From NCBI RefSeq assembly GCF_000185845.1, contig NZ_GL629647.1, positions 1,598,270 through 1,614,749 on the forward strand: DNA of 16,480 nt, written 5' to 3'. A program made the translations under genes and the position numbers. The notes under the pieces are model-generated. The model saw only the letters and a program-made list of their open reading frames with translations, searched no databases and was not told where the DNA came from. Positions 1 through 8,107 of this stretch are shown one piece after another. Source of the stretch: Segatella salivae DSM 15606. Its GTDB lineage: Bacteria; Bacteroidota; Bacteroidia; Bacteroidales; Bacteroidaceae. Numbering within the stretch: the stretch's first letter is position 1; each line of letters starts with the position of its first letter.

Positions 1-19
1 AGGATATTTATGGCGGTTT

Positions 20-50
20 GCGCTTAGAAAGCGCAACACCTATGGCGTTG
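20..50 (+). repeat. Double-hairpin element copy 1
   Basis: A hairpin GCGCTT-AGA-AAGCGC (20-34) is fused to the short palindrome at 34-50, sharing one base. It is preceded by TGGCGGTTT. The same arrangement recurs at 7574, 8256 and 8344. Confidence 0.8.
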
Positions 51-138
51 TTCCACGCAAATCATACCCAAACCCAGGGTAGCCTGCACTATCGTTTGGC
101 AACCCTGGGCTATCAAAAGCGCAACACCTACGGCGTTG
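34..138 (-). repeat. Three-hairpin repeat module 1
   Basis: Short palindrome at 34-50 (CAACACC/GGCGTTG around TAT), long hairpin at 73-109 (CCCAGGGT...ACCCTGGG with inner GCC/GGC) and short palindrome at 122-138 (CAACACC/GGCGTTG around TAC). Spacers are 22 bp on the left and 12 bp on the right. The 12-bp linker, read on the minus strand, is CGCTTTTGATAG, so this copy is in minus orientation. Confidence 0.85.
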
Positions 139-209
139 AAACATTCATTTCATATCATGATTCACATTTCTTCGCGCCTGAATTTATGGTGGATTACGCT
201 GAAAAAATA

Positions 210-226
210 CAACGCTTACAGCGTTG
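210..226. repeat. Solitary short palindrome
   Basis: CAACGCT-TAC-AGCGTTG, a perfect 7-bp stem. The preceding text (from about 151) matches the sequence leading up to 8344 (ATATCATGATT, then ATGGTGGATT), so this is a diverged copy of the double-hairpin neighbourhood. Confidence 0.7.
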
Positions 227-333
227 CGAAATGCGTATTGATTTATTATTTATAGCCTAATTCATTGGAATATCAATGAAAACGTATCACAATTGATTTA
301 TTAATACAATCCAATAAATTGTTTGTTAATCAC

Positions 334-350
334 CAACGCCGTAGGTGTTG
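334..350. repeat. Solitary short palindrome downstream of the esterase gene
   Basis: CAACGCC-GTA-GGTGTTG, a 7-bp stem allowing one G-T pair. It lies 49 bp past the esterase stop codon and might act as a weak terminator or mRNA end-protecting hairpin, but no U-tract follows on the minus strand. Confidence 0.65.
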
Positions 351-398
351 TGCCAAGATTCAAATGGAATTAGCCAGCATTATGAATTAATTCAACTT

Positions 399-1610
399 TT
401 ATTTTGCCTTCATTATTACCTCCGCGGCATACTCTCCCATAGCCCGATAGCCTTCAGGGTTAGGATGCAACCAGTCACTTTGCCATTGTTTTTGCAATTG
501 TTCAGGCTCATTAGGGTCACGAAGTAGTTCGTCAAAATCAAGGATTCCATCAACCTTTTCGCGTTGACTTCTTATCCATTGGTTAAGCTTTTGGCGCATT
601 GCTTCATGCGAAACAGAGTAGTATCCGGCACCTTTGAATGGCGAAATTGTACCGAGAAAGACGCGGAGATTACGCTCTTTGGCCTTCCGAATCATCTCTT
701 CATACGACTGAATCAGGTCATTTGTCACCGCCTCTACCTTGTTATTGGACGTTGCTCCAATGTCGTTCACGCCTTCAAAGATGACGACTGTGCGCACACC
801 ACGCTGCAAAAGGATGTCGTGATCGAAGCGTTTTCGCGCCATAAAGCCAAAGCCTCCCGTCAAGGTTACACGGTTATTACCAATCCCAAGGTTTAGAATT
901 CCAACGTCAGTAACCCCATGTTTCTTCTGCAAAGACTCCGAAAGGATGTCTGGCCAGCGGTTTTGTGCATTGTTGGTAGAGTTCTTTCCATCGGTGATTG
1001 AATTTCCGATGATGGCTATACTCTTAGCCGTGAGGTCGAAAACATCAATTGCTGAGATATTAAACCAATGGTCTTCGCGAAATGCTTTGTCAAAACTTGT
1101 CTTTGGTGTAGACACACCTCGCAAGATATAAGAAGTCGTTCGAGAGCCCATGTGCACTGTAGGAATGCGAGGAGCCTTATCATAATTAATGGTGATAGCA
1201 AGTCTTTCAAGTGGTTGAAGATCGAAAGTTAGCGCATCACTAAAACGCGATTTACCAGCAGGAATGACGGTGTTGTAATTGCCATTAAACTTGAGATACT
1301 TAGCCGAAGAAGGCTCTATGGCACAACTATCGATAGCATGTGCAATGTAAACAGACCGAATTATGAGCGGTTCTCGGGAGAGTTCGTTGCTGAGTTCAAG
1401 TCGAAGCTGCTTGCCACCAATAGATACTTTCACAATCTGTCGCACCGAACGTCCCGACATATTGTTGTTATAGGGCATGAAACTCCGCACAACAGGCTGT
1501 TGCGCTGTAGCCCAAGTACCCACCCAATGATTACCCGTCACAGCACCTTCTATTTGAGCATGTGTTGTAACAGCTATGAAAAACAAAATTAATCCTACGA
1601 ATCTTTTCAT
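399..1610 (-). CDS. Secreted SGNH/GDSL-family hydrolase (probable carbohydrate esterase)
   Basis: The 403-residue product has a signal peptide (hydrophobic residues 5-17, likely cut after THA at 18) and no lipobox, so it should be periplasmic or secreted. Residues about 25-190 form a beta-rich N-terminal region; residues 197-403 are the SGNH hydrolase domain. Visible catalytic blocks are GNSITDG (202-208, nucleophile Ser204), LGIGNN (241-246, block II Gly), GVND (280-283, Asn282) and DWLH (379-382, catalytic Asp379 and His382), so the enzyme looks intact. Family members hydrolyse ester bonds, often acetyl groups on glycans; the substrate here is unknown. ATG at 1610 follows AGGTAAAAAG and the signal peptide begins there. 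The gene lies downstream of a SusCD pair on the same strand, separated by a terminator and its own -7 element. Its link to that pair's ligand is inferred from position. Confidence 0.9.
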   Translation of the reverse strand: MKRFVGLILFFIAVTTHAQIEGAVTGNHWVGTWATAQQPVVRSFMPYNNNMSGRSVRQIVKVSIGGKQLRLELSNELSREPLIIRSVYIAHAIDSCAIEPSSAKYLKFNGNYNTVIPAGKSRFSDALTFDLQPLERLAITINYDKAPRIPTVHMGSRTTSYILRGVSTPKTSFDKAFREDHWFNISAIDVFDLTAKSIAIIGNSITDGKNSTNNAQNRWPDILSESLQKKHGVTDVGILNLGIGNNRVTLTGGFGFMARKRFDHDILLQRGVRTVVIFEGVNDIGATSNNKVEAVTNDLIQSYEEMIRKAKERNLRVFLGTISPFKGAGYYSVSHEAMRQKLNQWIRSQREKVDGILDFDELLRDPNEPEQLQKQWQSDWLHPNPEGYRAMGEYAAEVIMKAK

Positions 1611-1636
1611 CTTTTTACCTTGTTGTTATCAGCTTG

Positions 1637-1644
1637 CAAAAGTA
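1637..1644 (-). promoter_or_regulatory. Putative -7 promoter element of the esterase gene
   Basis: On the minus strand this reads TACTTTTG, a full match to the Bacteroidetes -7 consensus TAnnTTTG, 26 nt before the ATG at 1610. No TTTG/TTG -33 box is seen at the usual 19-21 nt distance, so the call rests on the -7 element and on the terminator just upstream. Confidence 0.5.
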
Positions 1645-1710
1645 ACATAATTTTTTAATTCGTATGTGATTATCATAGATTTATAGTTAGATTTAAGGCA
1701 TACTTAACAG

Positions 1711-1736
1711 AAAAGGGACTGGCAAATGCCAGTCCC
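1711..1736 (-). terminator. Hairpin terminator after the first SusCD pair
   Basis: A perfect 9-bp stem (GGGACTGGC with GCCAGTCCC) encloses a 4-nt loop. On the minus strand it is followed by TTTTC. It lies about 90 nt past the SusD stop codon, between SusD and the esterase. The U-tract is short, so partial read-through into the esterase gene is possible. Confidence 0.65.
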
Positions 1737-1823
1737 CACGTGAGAGAGAAATTACAAAGTCCTCGCACGGACATTGCTTTTCTAATATTGAGGGTGTCTT
1801 TTCACGACATCATGCAACAGGTT

Positions 1824-3311
1824 TTATTGCCCACCGGCCCACCAAACATTGTTTGTGTAGATATACATTCCGGCATCATTACCCGTGCCAAAGGCCTTAG
1901 CCACATTCGGATTAGACTTCACATCGCTATCACCATAAGGCAAACAAAGTGGCCAACGATTAGCGCCTCCAGCCGTATTATTAGGGTTAGTCATTGCAAC
2001 TGGGTAACTGCCATCAATGAAACGACAACGCCGAATGTCTGCATAAGTTTCCAATTGTTCGTCACGTGTCTGGGCAATATACTTCTGAATGAGAATCTCT
2101 TTCAACGGATTTGCAGTGTAACGAGCCTGAATTGCTGTCAGATAGTCACTGATTTGAGTCGCTGAAATGGTTTGCTCGATAACACTTCCCCCAGCAGCAA
2201 AGAAGTCTTTTACAGACGCTTCGACCCCTGCTTTGAAGTTATCTTCAGCATTTTCTCCTAAACGTGCCTTTGCTTCTGCCATGACAAAGTTGAGTTCAGA
2301 AAGGCTCATCAAGTGCAAAGATGCAGCACCATTCTCCAAATAAGCAGGCCAATTGACATATTCTGACTCTGCAGCTAAGGCGTCATCTCCTGGATTTGCC
2401 ACAACATTCTTTCCCCATTTGTTATAGTTATAGATAGGTTCACGGGGGTCATTACGTTCAGTTAGCAACTTCTCTACAGTTGAAGAGCAACCCGTATATT
2501 CACGACTTTGTGCATAAGCATACCAAGAGTTGTCGGCTGTTTGACCATTGAAGACAGACATTTCACAGCCTGTAAAACCGCCATCTAAGGCAGCTTGGCC
2601 TTCGGAAACCACCTTTTGGAGCTGAGCATTAGTTTTATTCACCCCATAAGTGCGCAGCAAATAGCGTGCTTTTAGTGCGTGAGCAAGTGCTGACCACTTA
2701 GCCGCCTTACCACCATAGATAATATCATTTGAGCTAAAGTCATCCGTTCCGCGTGCAAAATTGATTTGAGCGCTGTCGAGAAGTTCAAAGACACGGTCGT
2801 AAATCACCTTCTGTTTATCAATCTGTGGGTTAGCCTTTACGAAGCATTCCTTAAAGGGAACGTCTCCATGAAGGTCTGTAAGCGTGGCCCAATTTACGGC
2901 TTCCAACGTTTGCGTTACACCCAAAAGATTATATTGTTTGGCATTAACCCCACCCTCTTGACACTTGTTTCGCATCAATTGTAGATTGTGAAGATTGAGA
3001 TAAGTGCTATTCCACTGGTTATCAAATACCGAACTTCCCGCCACTTCTGAAGTGTTTCGGTGTTCTACCATGCGTAATTGATTGTTGCCAGTACCAAAGA
3101 GTTGCTCAGTATAGGAACTCACATACCAGGCATAATTGCCACAAAGTGTGCTATAGATAGTAGAGACTTCAGCTTCCGTTAGTTGGAGTTTGGCATTGAT
3201 ATTGATACCAGGATGCGCTTCGTCTTTATTGATACGGTCCATCATGTCTTCCGAACAAGAAGCCAACATCATAGTAGCGAGAGCCGCACTAAATATATAT
3301 TTCATTTTCAT
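1824..3311 (-). CDS. SusD/RagB-family outer-membrane lipoprotein (SusD-like group 2)
   Basis: Surface lipoprotein that binds ligand and closes over the partner SusC barrel. From the ATG chosen here the product has 495 residues. It starts with a lipoprotein signal peptide ending in LASC (Cys19), followed by acidic residues as expected for surface export. The body is helix-rich with SusD-type segments: a region around LSELNFVMAEAKARLG in the second half, and KEILIQKYIAQTRDEQLETY about 75-95 residues before the end, where SusD homologues carry a conserved helix. The overall pattern resembles the 'SusD-like 2' nutrient-binding family rather than classical SusD. The frame also opens at a TTG six bases upstream (3317), but AAAGAGAA sits 7 nt before the ATG at 3311, which favours ATG. 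It begins 39 bp after the SusC stop. The ligand is unknown. Confidence 0.9.
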   Translation of the reverse strand: MKMKYIFSAALATMMLASCSEDMMDRINKDEAHPGININAKLQLTEAEVSTIYSTLCGNYAWYVSSYTEQLFGTGNNQLRMVEHRNTSEVAGSSVFDNQWNSTYLNLHNLQLMRNKCQEGGVNAKQYNLLGVTQTLEAVNWATLTDLHGDVPFKECFVKANPQIDKQKVIYDRVFELLDSAQINFARGTDDFSSNDIIYGGKAAKWSALAHALKARYLLRTYGVNKTNAQLQKVVSEGQAALDGGFTGCEMSVFNGQTADNSWYAYAQSREYTGCSSTVEKLLTERNDPREPIYNYNKWGKNVVANPGDDALAAESEYVNWPAYLENGAASLHLMSLSELNFVMAEAKARLGENAEDNFKAGVEASVKDFFAAGGSVIEQTISATQISDYLTAIQARYTANPLKEILIQKYIAQTRDEQLETYADIRRCRFIDGSYPVAMTNPNNTAGGANRWPLCLPYGDSDVKSNPNVAKAFGTGNDAGMYIYTNNVWWAGGQ

Positions 3312-3350
3312 AATCAATTCTCTTTACGTTAATATCATGTTAATTGGCCC

Positions 3351-6300
3351 TTAGAATGCAATCTTAAAGCCGCCACCGAAACTTGAACTATTCGGTATTG
3401 AGTAACGTTCGAAGTAGCCACTCATATTGCCATTACCTTGTGAACTCTCTGGATCGAGGCCGGGAAGTTTAGCCCAAAGCAAGATGTTGCGAGCGAAACC
3501 ATAGACTGAAAGATTAATACCGGCAAACTTAGGGAACTGATAACTCAACGTCACATCACGCAGTTTAAGGAAACTTGTGTCAAAGATTCCAGCCTCAGTC
3601 ACATCATTGTAAGCCATATAATACTGCTGTTTGCTCACTTGAACCGTATTCTTCTGACCAGTAGCCTCATTGATTCCCTCAGCAACCATAGTTCCTTCGT
3701 GATATGGAAGCGATGCTTTGGAAGCACCAAAGTAATTCATTGTGAGCAGAGTTCCATTGTACATGCATCCTCCTTTCTGCCAATCCATCGTTGCAGAGAG
3801 TGAGAGTTGCTTATAATGTGCACGTAGATTGAAGCCCATATTAAAGTCAGGAGTACACTCACCAAGATTCACACTGGCTGCTGTTCCCTGTGGAAGACCA
3901 TTGGCATTCAATAGTAATTGTCCATCTTCTGTACGCTTAAAAGCTTTACCATAGATGTTAGGATAGGTGTAACCTGCCTGTGCACGCACCTGAGGTTCAA
4001 CGAAACCACCGAGCATAATGCTTTCAACACCATCGGCAAGTTTCTTTACCTTGTTGGTAATCTTTGTGAAGTTTACTCCCAAGTCAAGCCCATAATTAGC
4101 ATGATCTATTACAGAAGCATTCACAGAAAGCTCGTGAGAGAGCGTTGTCATCTGTCCCGCATTCGTGCGAAGTGCCTGATAACCTGTCGTTCCTGCTGTT
4201 GGAACGTCGAATATTTGGTTTCTAACATCCTGATAACTCAAGGTATATTCAACCCTAACTCGATTCTTAAAGAGTCCTAAGTCGATACCCGTTTCCCAGT
4301 TAGATGTATTCTGTGGCTTAAGGTTTTCATCGAACTTCACATAGTAAGGAGCGTAACCTTTCGCACCGCCGAGAGGGTAACTGATAGGTGTGTAGACATA
4401 CATTCCACCAGTATATGAAGGAACATACATATAGTTATTATAGAACTGACCAGCTTGACCAACTTGCGCATAAGACAAACGGAGCTTTCCATAAGAGAGC
4501 ACATGATTCTCTTTTAAAGCTGGAAGTTCTGTAAAGATCCAACCTAATGACACAGAAGGATAGAAGAATGAACGATTACCGCGTGGCATTGTGGATACAA
4601 CGTCGTTACGACCTGTTACAGTTAAGAACAGCATATCCATCCAAGAGAGAGACATTTGGCCAAAAACTCCGACGGTACGCTCCTGTATATGGTAGTCAGA
4701 ATGGGCGTCCATAGACGATGTATTGCCTATCGTTGGCTGACCATAAAAGGCTAATCCCGTGCCATCATAATCCCACTTGCGACGATATTGATGGTTAAAT
4801 TCATTACCAAGTACAAAGCCAAAGTCCCACTCTTCGTTAGCTCCCCACTTGGCAGTAAAGTTTGCTGTGAGCAAGTTATTAAAGATATTATTTTGCGTAC
4901 CAATGTTTTCCACCTCGCCTTTTGTGTTCTTTGCAGAGCCAACTTCAGCGATTTCAGAATTATTAGAGGTATACATGTCGATACCAGCTTGCTCGCGGAA
5001 GACAATCTTATAATTCTTTCCCCAGTTCAATTTCGGGCTAAATTCGGCATAAGCATTACCAAACACGCGGTTCGTATGCTGTGAATACTCGTCATTATCA
5101 GCCCACCAATAGGGGTTATTAAAGTTTGTTGCACGGAAAAGTATTTGCGAAGTAGGGTCTCCGGGCTTATGATAGGGCGTACCTTTAAGGTCATATTCTG
5201 CTGGAGCGGAATACACTACATTGACTATTCCGCTATTCGCGCCAGGGGCAGACTTAATCTTTACCGAGCTGTAATTAGCCGAAAAGCCTGTCTTCCACTG
5301 ATCGTTTACCTTCCAATCTACAGCACCACGTGCACCCGTTCTGGTCATTCCGGTTGATGGAATAACACCTTTTTGATAGGTATCACTAACACTAAACGAG
5401 TAACTTACATCGTTTTTGCGTTGTGAAATATTGAACGTTGAATTCTGAGTAAAGCCTGTTTTGAAGAAATCTCCTACGTTATCATGCGTCTGAGGCGTAG
5501 CCCATCCACTGAGACCAGCAGCTGCATACTTTGGATTATAGTACATTCCAGCATGTGAAGTGAGGTCACCATTGGTGTATTTATTATTCGTATTGCCTCC
5601 ATAAGTTGCATCATTGGCGAGGTCAGCTATCTTTGGTCCCCACGACATTGAAGTGTTAGGGTTATACTTTGAGAGTGTTGTTCCCTGCGCATATACGTCT
5701 TGATGTTCAAACTTTCGACTCAAAGTCTGAGCACTTAAGTCTGTAGAGAAGGTGATAACTGGCTTCGTTGAGCCCTTGCTTCCACGCTTTGTGGTAATCA
5801 ATATCACACCATTCGAGGCACGGATACCATAGAGTGCAGAGGCTGCTTGGCCTTTCAACACGTTGATAGACTCTATATCATCGGGGTTAAGGTCAATCGT
5901 TCTACTGGCATTATCGGCACCCGTTACAGAGGCCTTCGTGTCGAAATCGGGCGTAGAAGAAATGGGCATACCGTCTACAACATAAAGCGGTGTGTTGTTA
6001 CCATCAAAAGAACGCGCGCCACGGATAACGATTTGAGCCGATGCACCAGGTGCTCCTGATGAGGTTCTAATGTCTACACCCGTCAGCTTCCCTTGCATAG
6101 CACTGGCCAAAGAGGATGTTCCTGAAGTGTTTAAGTCCTTAGCATCCAACACCTGTGAAGCGTAACCGAGAGCCTTTTTCTCACGTGTTATACCCATAGC
6201 GGTTACTACTACCTCGTCAAGTACCTTGTTGTCAGGGTCTAATTTGATTTTCATTGCACCCGAAACAGAAGCATTCACCGTCTTTGGAAGCATGCCTAAA

Positions 6301-6521
6301 TAGGTCACTACAAGCTTTGTTCCTTCTGGAACATTAAGAGCGAACTTACCATCTACGTCGGTAATCGTTCCCGTTTTGGTTCCCGAAACCTTTACAGAAG
6401 CACCAACGATGGGCTCACCATCCTCACCTGAAACCACGGTTCCAGTCACTTGCGTCTGTGCTACAGCCATTCCTATGCTCAGAAACAGCCCTGCAAGAAA
6501 CATAAAAAGTCTCTTTTCCAT
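3351..6521 (-). CDS. SusC/RagA-family TonB-linked outer-membrane transporter
   Basis: TonB-dependent barrel that imports ligand captured with the adjacent SusD protein. In 1056 residues the order is: signal peptide (1-21, ending AVA-Q), a carboxypeptidase-regulatory-like beta-sandwich (about 24-97), a TonB-box-like segment DEVVVTAMG (about 102-110), a plug domain (about 115-250, with the typical LYVVDGMPI and NGVILITTKRG segments), then a 22-strand-type barrel ending in aromatic F (GGGFKIAF). There is no N-terminal STN domain, so it is unlikely to signal directly to an anti-sigma factor. Length is usual for the family. The start is set by AAAGAGAG upstream of ATG 6521 and by the signal peptide. 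It is first in its operon, with SusD 39 bp downstream. The substrate cannot be assigned; no polysaccharide-degrading enzyme other than the nearby esterase is present. Confidence 0.95.
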   Translation of the reverse strand: MEKRLFMFLAGLFLSIGMAVAQTQVTGTVVSGEDGEPIVGASVKVSGTKTGTITDVDGKFALNVPEGTKLVVTYLGMLPKTVNASVSGAMKIKLDPDNKVLDEVVVTAMGITREKKALGYASQVLDAKDLNTSGTSSLASAMQGKLTGVDIRTSSGAPGASAQIVIRGARSFDGNNTPLYVVDGMPISSTPDFDTKASVTGADNASRTIDLNPDDIESINVLKGQAASALYGIRASNGVILITTKRGSKGSTKPVITFSTDLSAQTLSRKFEHQDVYAQGTTLSKYNPNTSMSWGPKIADLANDATYGGNTNNKYTNGDLTSHAGMYYNPKYAAAGLSGWATPQTHDNVGDFFKTGFTQNSTFNISQRKNDVSYSFSVSDTYQKGVIPSTGMTRTGARGAVDWKVNDQWKTGFSANYSSVKIKSAPGANSGIVNVVYSAPAEYDLKGTPYHKPGDPTSQILFRATNFNNPYWWADNDEYSQHTNRVFGNAYAEFSPKLNWGKNYKIVFREQAGIDMYTSNNSEIAEVGSAKNTKGEVENIGTQNNIFNNLLTANFTAKWGANEEWDFGFVLGNEFNHQYRRKWDYDGTGLAFYGQPTIGNTSSMDAHSDYHIQERTVGVFGQMSLSWMDMLFLTVTGRNDVVSTMPRGNRSFFYPSVSLGWIFTELPALKENHVLSYGKLRLSYAQVGQAGQFYNNYMYVPSYTGGMYVYTPISYPLGGAKGYAPYYVKFDENLKPQNTSNWETGIDLGLFKNRVRVEYTLSYQDVRNQIFDVPTAGTTGYQALRTNAGQMTTLSHELSVNASVIDHANYGLDLGVNFTKITNKVKKLADGVESIMLGGFVEPQVRAQAGYTYPNIYGKAFKRTEDGQLLLNANGLPQGTAASVNLGECTPDFNMGFNLRAHYKQLSLSATMDWQKGGCMYNGTLLTMNYFGASKASLPYHEGTMVAEGINEATGQKNTVQVSKQQYYMAYNDVTEAGIFDTSFLKLRDVTLSYQFPKFAGINLSVYGFARNILLWAKLPGLDPESSQGNGNMSGYFERYSIPNSSSFGGGFKIAF

Positions 6522-6617
6522 AAATTTCTCTCTTTAAATTAAAACATAAAAGTCATCTCTGCACGTAACAAAACTCTATGACTCCCTCTTAAACAATATT
6601 AAAATCATTAACGAATG

Positions 6618-6649
6618 CAAAGTTAATGATTATGCAATATAACACCAAA
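6618..6649 (-). promoter_or_regulatory. Bacteroidetes-type promoter of the first SusCD operon
   Basis: Read on the minus strand: TTTG (6649-6646), a 20-nt spacer, then TAACTTTG (6625-6618). This matches the known Bacteroidetes sigma consensus TTTG-N19-21-TAnnTTTG. Transcription should begin near 6611, giving a leader of about 90 nt before ATG 6521. Confidence 0.75.
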
Positions 6650-7029
6650 TATTTTGCAGTTTATTTTTCATTTAATTGTATTATTAGGTATTTTAGCTTA
6701 TTATTTGTTACTTATATACGCATTATATGTATTATTCTAAAAGACGATATTGTATAATAAATGAATAAAACAGAGCTAAAACAAACGCAAACCAATAAAT
6801 AATTATGTTAAGAAGTAAAAGTTTATGCAATAAAATTAGCGTCTTTTTTCATTCTATTTTTTATTTAGCAAGCTGTGAATTATATGTAAACGGCCTAAAG
6901 TGAATATGAGTTGATATAAAGAATTGTGAGATAAAAGTAAATACATCAACATAGATATTCATGTTTTTCAAATGAAGACAGCCGATATTGAGAGTGTTGC
7001 CAACAGGCAAAGCCGTAGGTGATATGCCG
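6650..7029. other. AT-rich intergenic stretch, no gene seen
   Basis: Very AT-rich DNA between the SusC promoter and the repeat array, with no open frame having coding character. Around 7000-7025 a degenerate piece (AAGCCGTAGGTGATATGCC) resembles the repeat at 334-352, suggesting decayed repeat material at the edge of the array. Confidence 0.6.
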
Positions 7030-7073
7030 GTATTCCAATGGATATATCCACAATTTTGTATGTTGTAACGACG

Positions 7074-7176
7074 CAACGCTGTAAGCGTTGTACGTTTGAT
7101 AGCTTAGGGTTGACAAGCGAAAGCGAAGTCTACCCTGGGGCATTTGCCGTGAGTGGCAACAACGCTGTAGGCGTTG
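7074..7176 (+). repeat. Three-hairpin repeat module 2
   Basis: Short palindromes at 7074-7090 (CAACGCT-GTA-AGCGTTG) and 7160-7176 (CAACGCT-GTA-GGCGTTG) flank a partly decayed long hairpin at 7103-7139 (CTTAGGGT...ACCCTGGG). Spacers are 12 and 20 bp; the 12-bp linker is TACGTTTGATAG. Copy 2 (module 5) keeps the intact stem. Confidence 0.85.
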
Positions 7177-7226
7177 TACCTTTTATTTATTGGTATTTTA
7201 TCACGACATTCCTCGCAGAAAACGTA

Positions 7227-7321
7227 CAACACCTACGGCGTTGACCTCCTCACTACATGCATAACCCAGGGTAGGCTGACGCCAACCCTGGGCTATAAAA
7301 CGTACAACGCCTTCAGCGTTG
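7227..7321 (-). repeat. Three-hairpin repeat module 3
   Basis: Short palindromes at 7227-7243 and 7305-7321 flank a long hairpin at 7265-7292 (CCCAGGGT and ACCCTGGG, A/A mismatch, GGC/GCC, loop TGAC). Spacers are 21 and 12 bp; the 12-bp linker in minus orientation is TACGTTTTATAG. It faces module 2 head-to-head, forming a larger inverted repeat over 7074-7321. Confidence 0.88.
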
Positions 7322-7425
7322 AACTAATATGGAATTATAAACAGCATCATCTTACACGCTAAAATGACGCAAATCATTTGACGTTTTATTATCAACATTA
7401 TCGTCACTACAATTGTTTCATTTCG

Positions 7426-7524
7426 CAACTCGGTACGAGTTGTTCTTTTGATAGCCCGGGGTTGGCGAGGAACGAGCCTACCCCGGGTAAACGTTCGCAA
7501 GGGGATTCAACGCCATAGGTGTTG
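7426..7524 (+). repeat. Three-hairpin repeat module 4
   Basis: Short palindromes at 7426-7442 (CAACTCG-GTA-CGAGTTG) and 7508-7524 (CAACGCC-ATA-GGTGTTG) flank a long hairpin at 7455-7487. The long stem is CCCGGGGT/ACCCCGGG with inner GGC/GCC, fully paired. Spacers are 12 bp (TTCTTTTGATAG) and 20 bp. Confidence 0.88.
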
Positions 7525-7573
7525 AGCTTTTTATGAGAAAGTATGGGTATAGCAAGGGCATTCATGGCGGATT

Positions 7574-7604
7574 GCGCTTAGAAAGCGCAACACCTATGGT
7601 GTTG
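7574..7604 (+). repeat. Double-hairpin element copy 2
   Basis: GCGCTT-AGA-AAGCGC (7574-7588) is fused to CAACACC-TAT-GGTGTTG (7588-7604), a perfect short palindrome. It is preceded by ATGGCGGATT. Confidence 0.8.
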
Positions 7605-7711
7605 AAACGTTCTTTTCATGATATAATTGATGTCAATATACGAATAAATAAATAGCATAATGCGCTAATATTCCAATGAACGCATCCGCCATTATCAATG
7701 TTATAACGACG

Positions 7712-7814
7712 CAACGCTGTAAGCGTTGTACGTTTTATAGCCCAGGGTTGGCGAGCGATAGCGAAGTCTACCCTGGGTCATTTGTTGTGAGTGGCAACAA
7801 CGCTGTAGGCGTTG
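7712..7814 (+). repeat. Three-hairpin repeat module 5
   Basis: Duplicate of module 2 with an intact long hairpin (7741-7777, CCCAGGGT...ACCCTGGG). Short palindromes lie at 7712-7728 and 7798-7814. Spacers are 12 bp (TACGTTTTATAG) and 20 bp. Confidence 0.88.
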
Positions 7815-7864
7815 TACCTTTTATTCCTCAATATTTTATCATGGCATTCCACACAGAAAAAGCA

Positions 7865-7959
7865 CAACACCTACGGCGTTGACCTCCTCACTACATGCAT
7901 AACCCAGGGTAGGCTGACGCCAACCCTGGGCTATAACACGTACAACGCCTTCAGCGTTG
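7865..7959 (-). repeat. Three-hairpin repeat module 6
   Basis: Duplicate of module 3: short palindromes at 7865-7881 and 7943-7959, long hairpin at 7903-7930 with loop TGAC. Spacers are 21 and 12 bp; the linker in minus orientation is TACGTGTTATAG. It is head-to-head with module 5. Confidence 0.88.
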
Positions 7960-8107
7960 AACTAATATGGAATTATAAACAGCGTCATCTTACACGCTAA
8001 AATGCATCAAATGGTCATGTATTTCGCCGTATTTTACACGATGAAATGACGCAAATCATTTGACGTTTTATTATCAACATTATCGTCACTACAATTGTTT
8101 CATTTCG

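Larger units (their letters stand above)
7030..7620. repeat. Imperfect tandem duplication, copy 1
   Basis: This block (from TATTCCAATG) is repeated from 7669. It carries repeat modules 2, 3 and 4 plus a double-hairpin element. Not only hairpins but ordinary spacer DNA is shared: 7362-7443 is identical to 8044-8125. The offset is 638 bp up to about 7361 and 682 bp after it, because copy 2 has 44 extra bases. Confidence 0.9.

Noticed and set aside
18..260. Open frame of 80 codons at the left edge
   Set aside because: It consists of repeat module 1 and a neighbouring palindrome; no independent sign of coding.
3312..3317. TTG start codon for the first SusD protein
   Set aside because: ATG at 3311 has a ribosome-binding site at better spacing and gives the normal lipoprotein signal; the TTG adds only two residues.
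6861..8000. Several open frames of 60-70 codons across the repeat array (for example 7174-7362 and 7812-8000, with words like PTLGY and YNAFSVE)
   Set aside because: They are translations of the palindromic modules themselves; the same peptide appears wherever a module is repeated, in several frames and on both strands. No ribosome-binding site or coding pattern supports them. Similar words are found as spurious hypothetical proteins in Bacteroidetes genomes.
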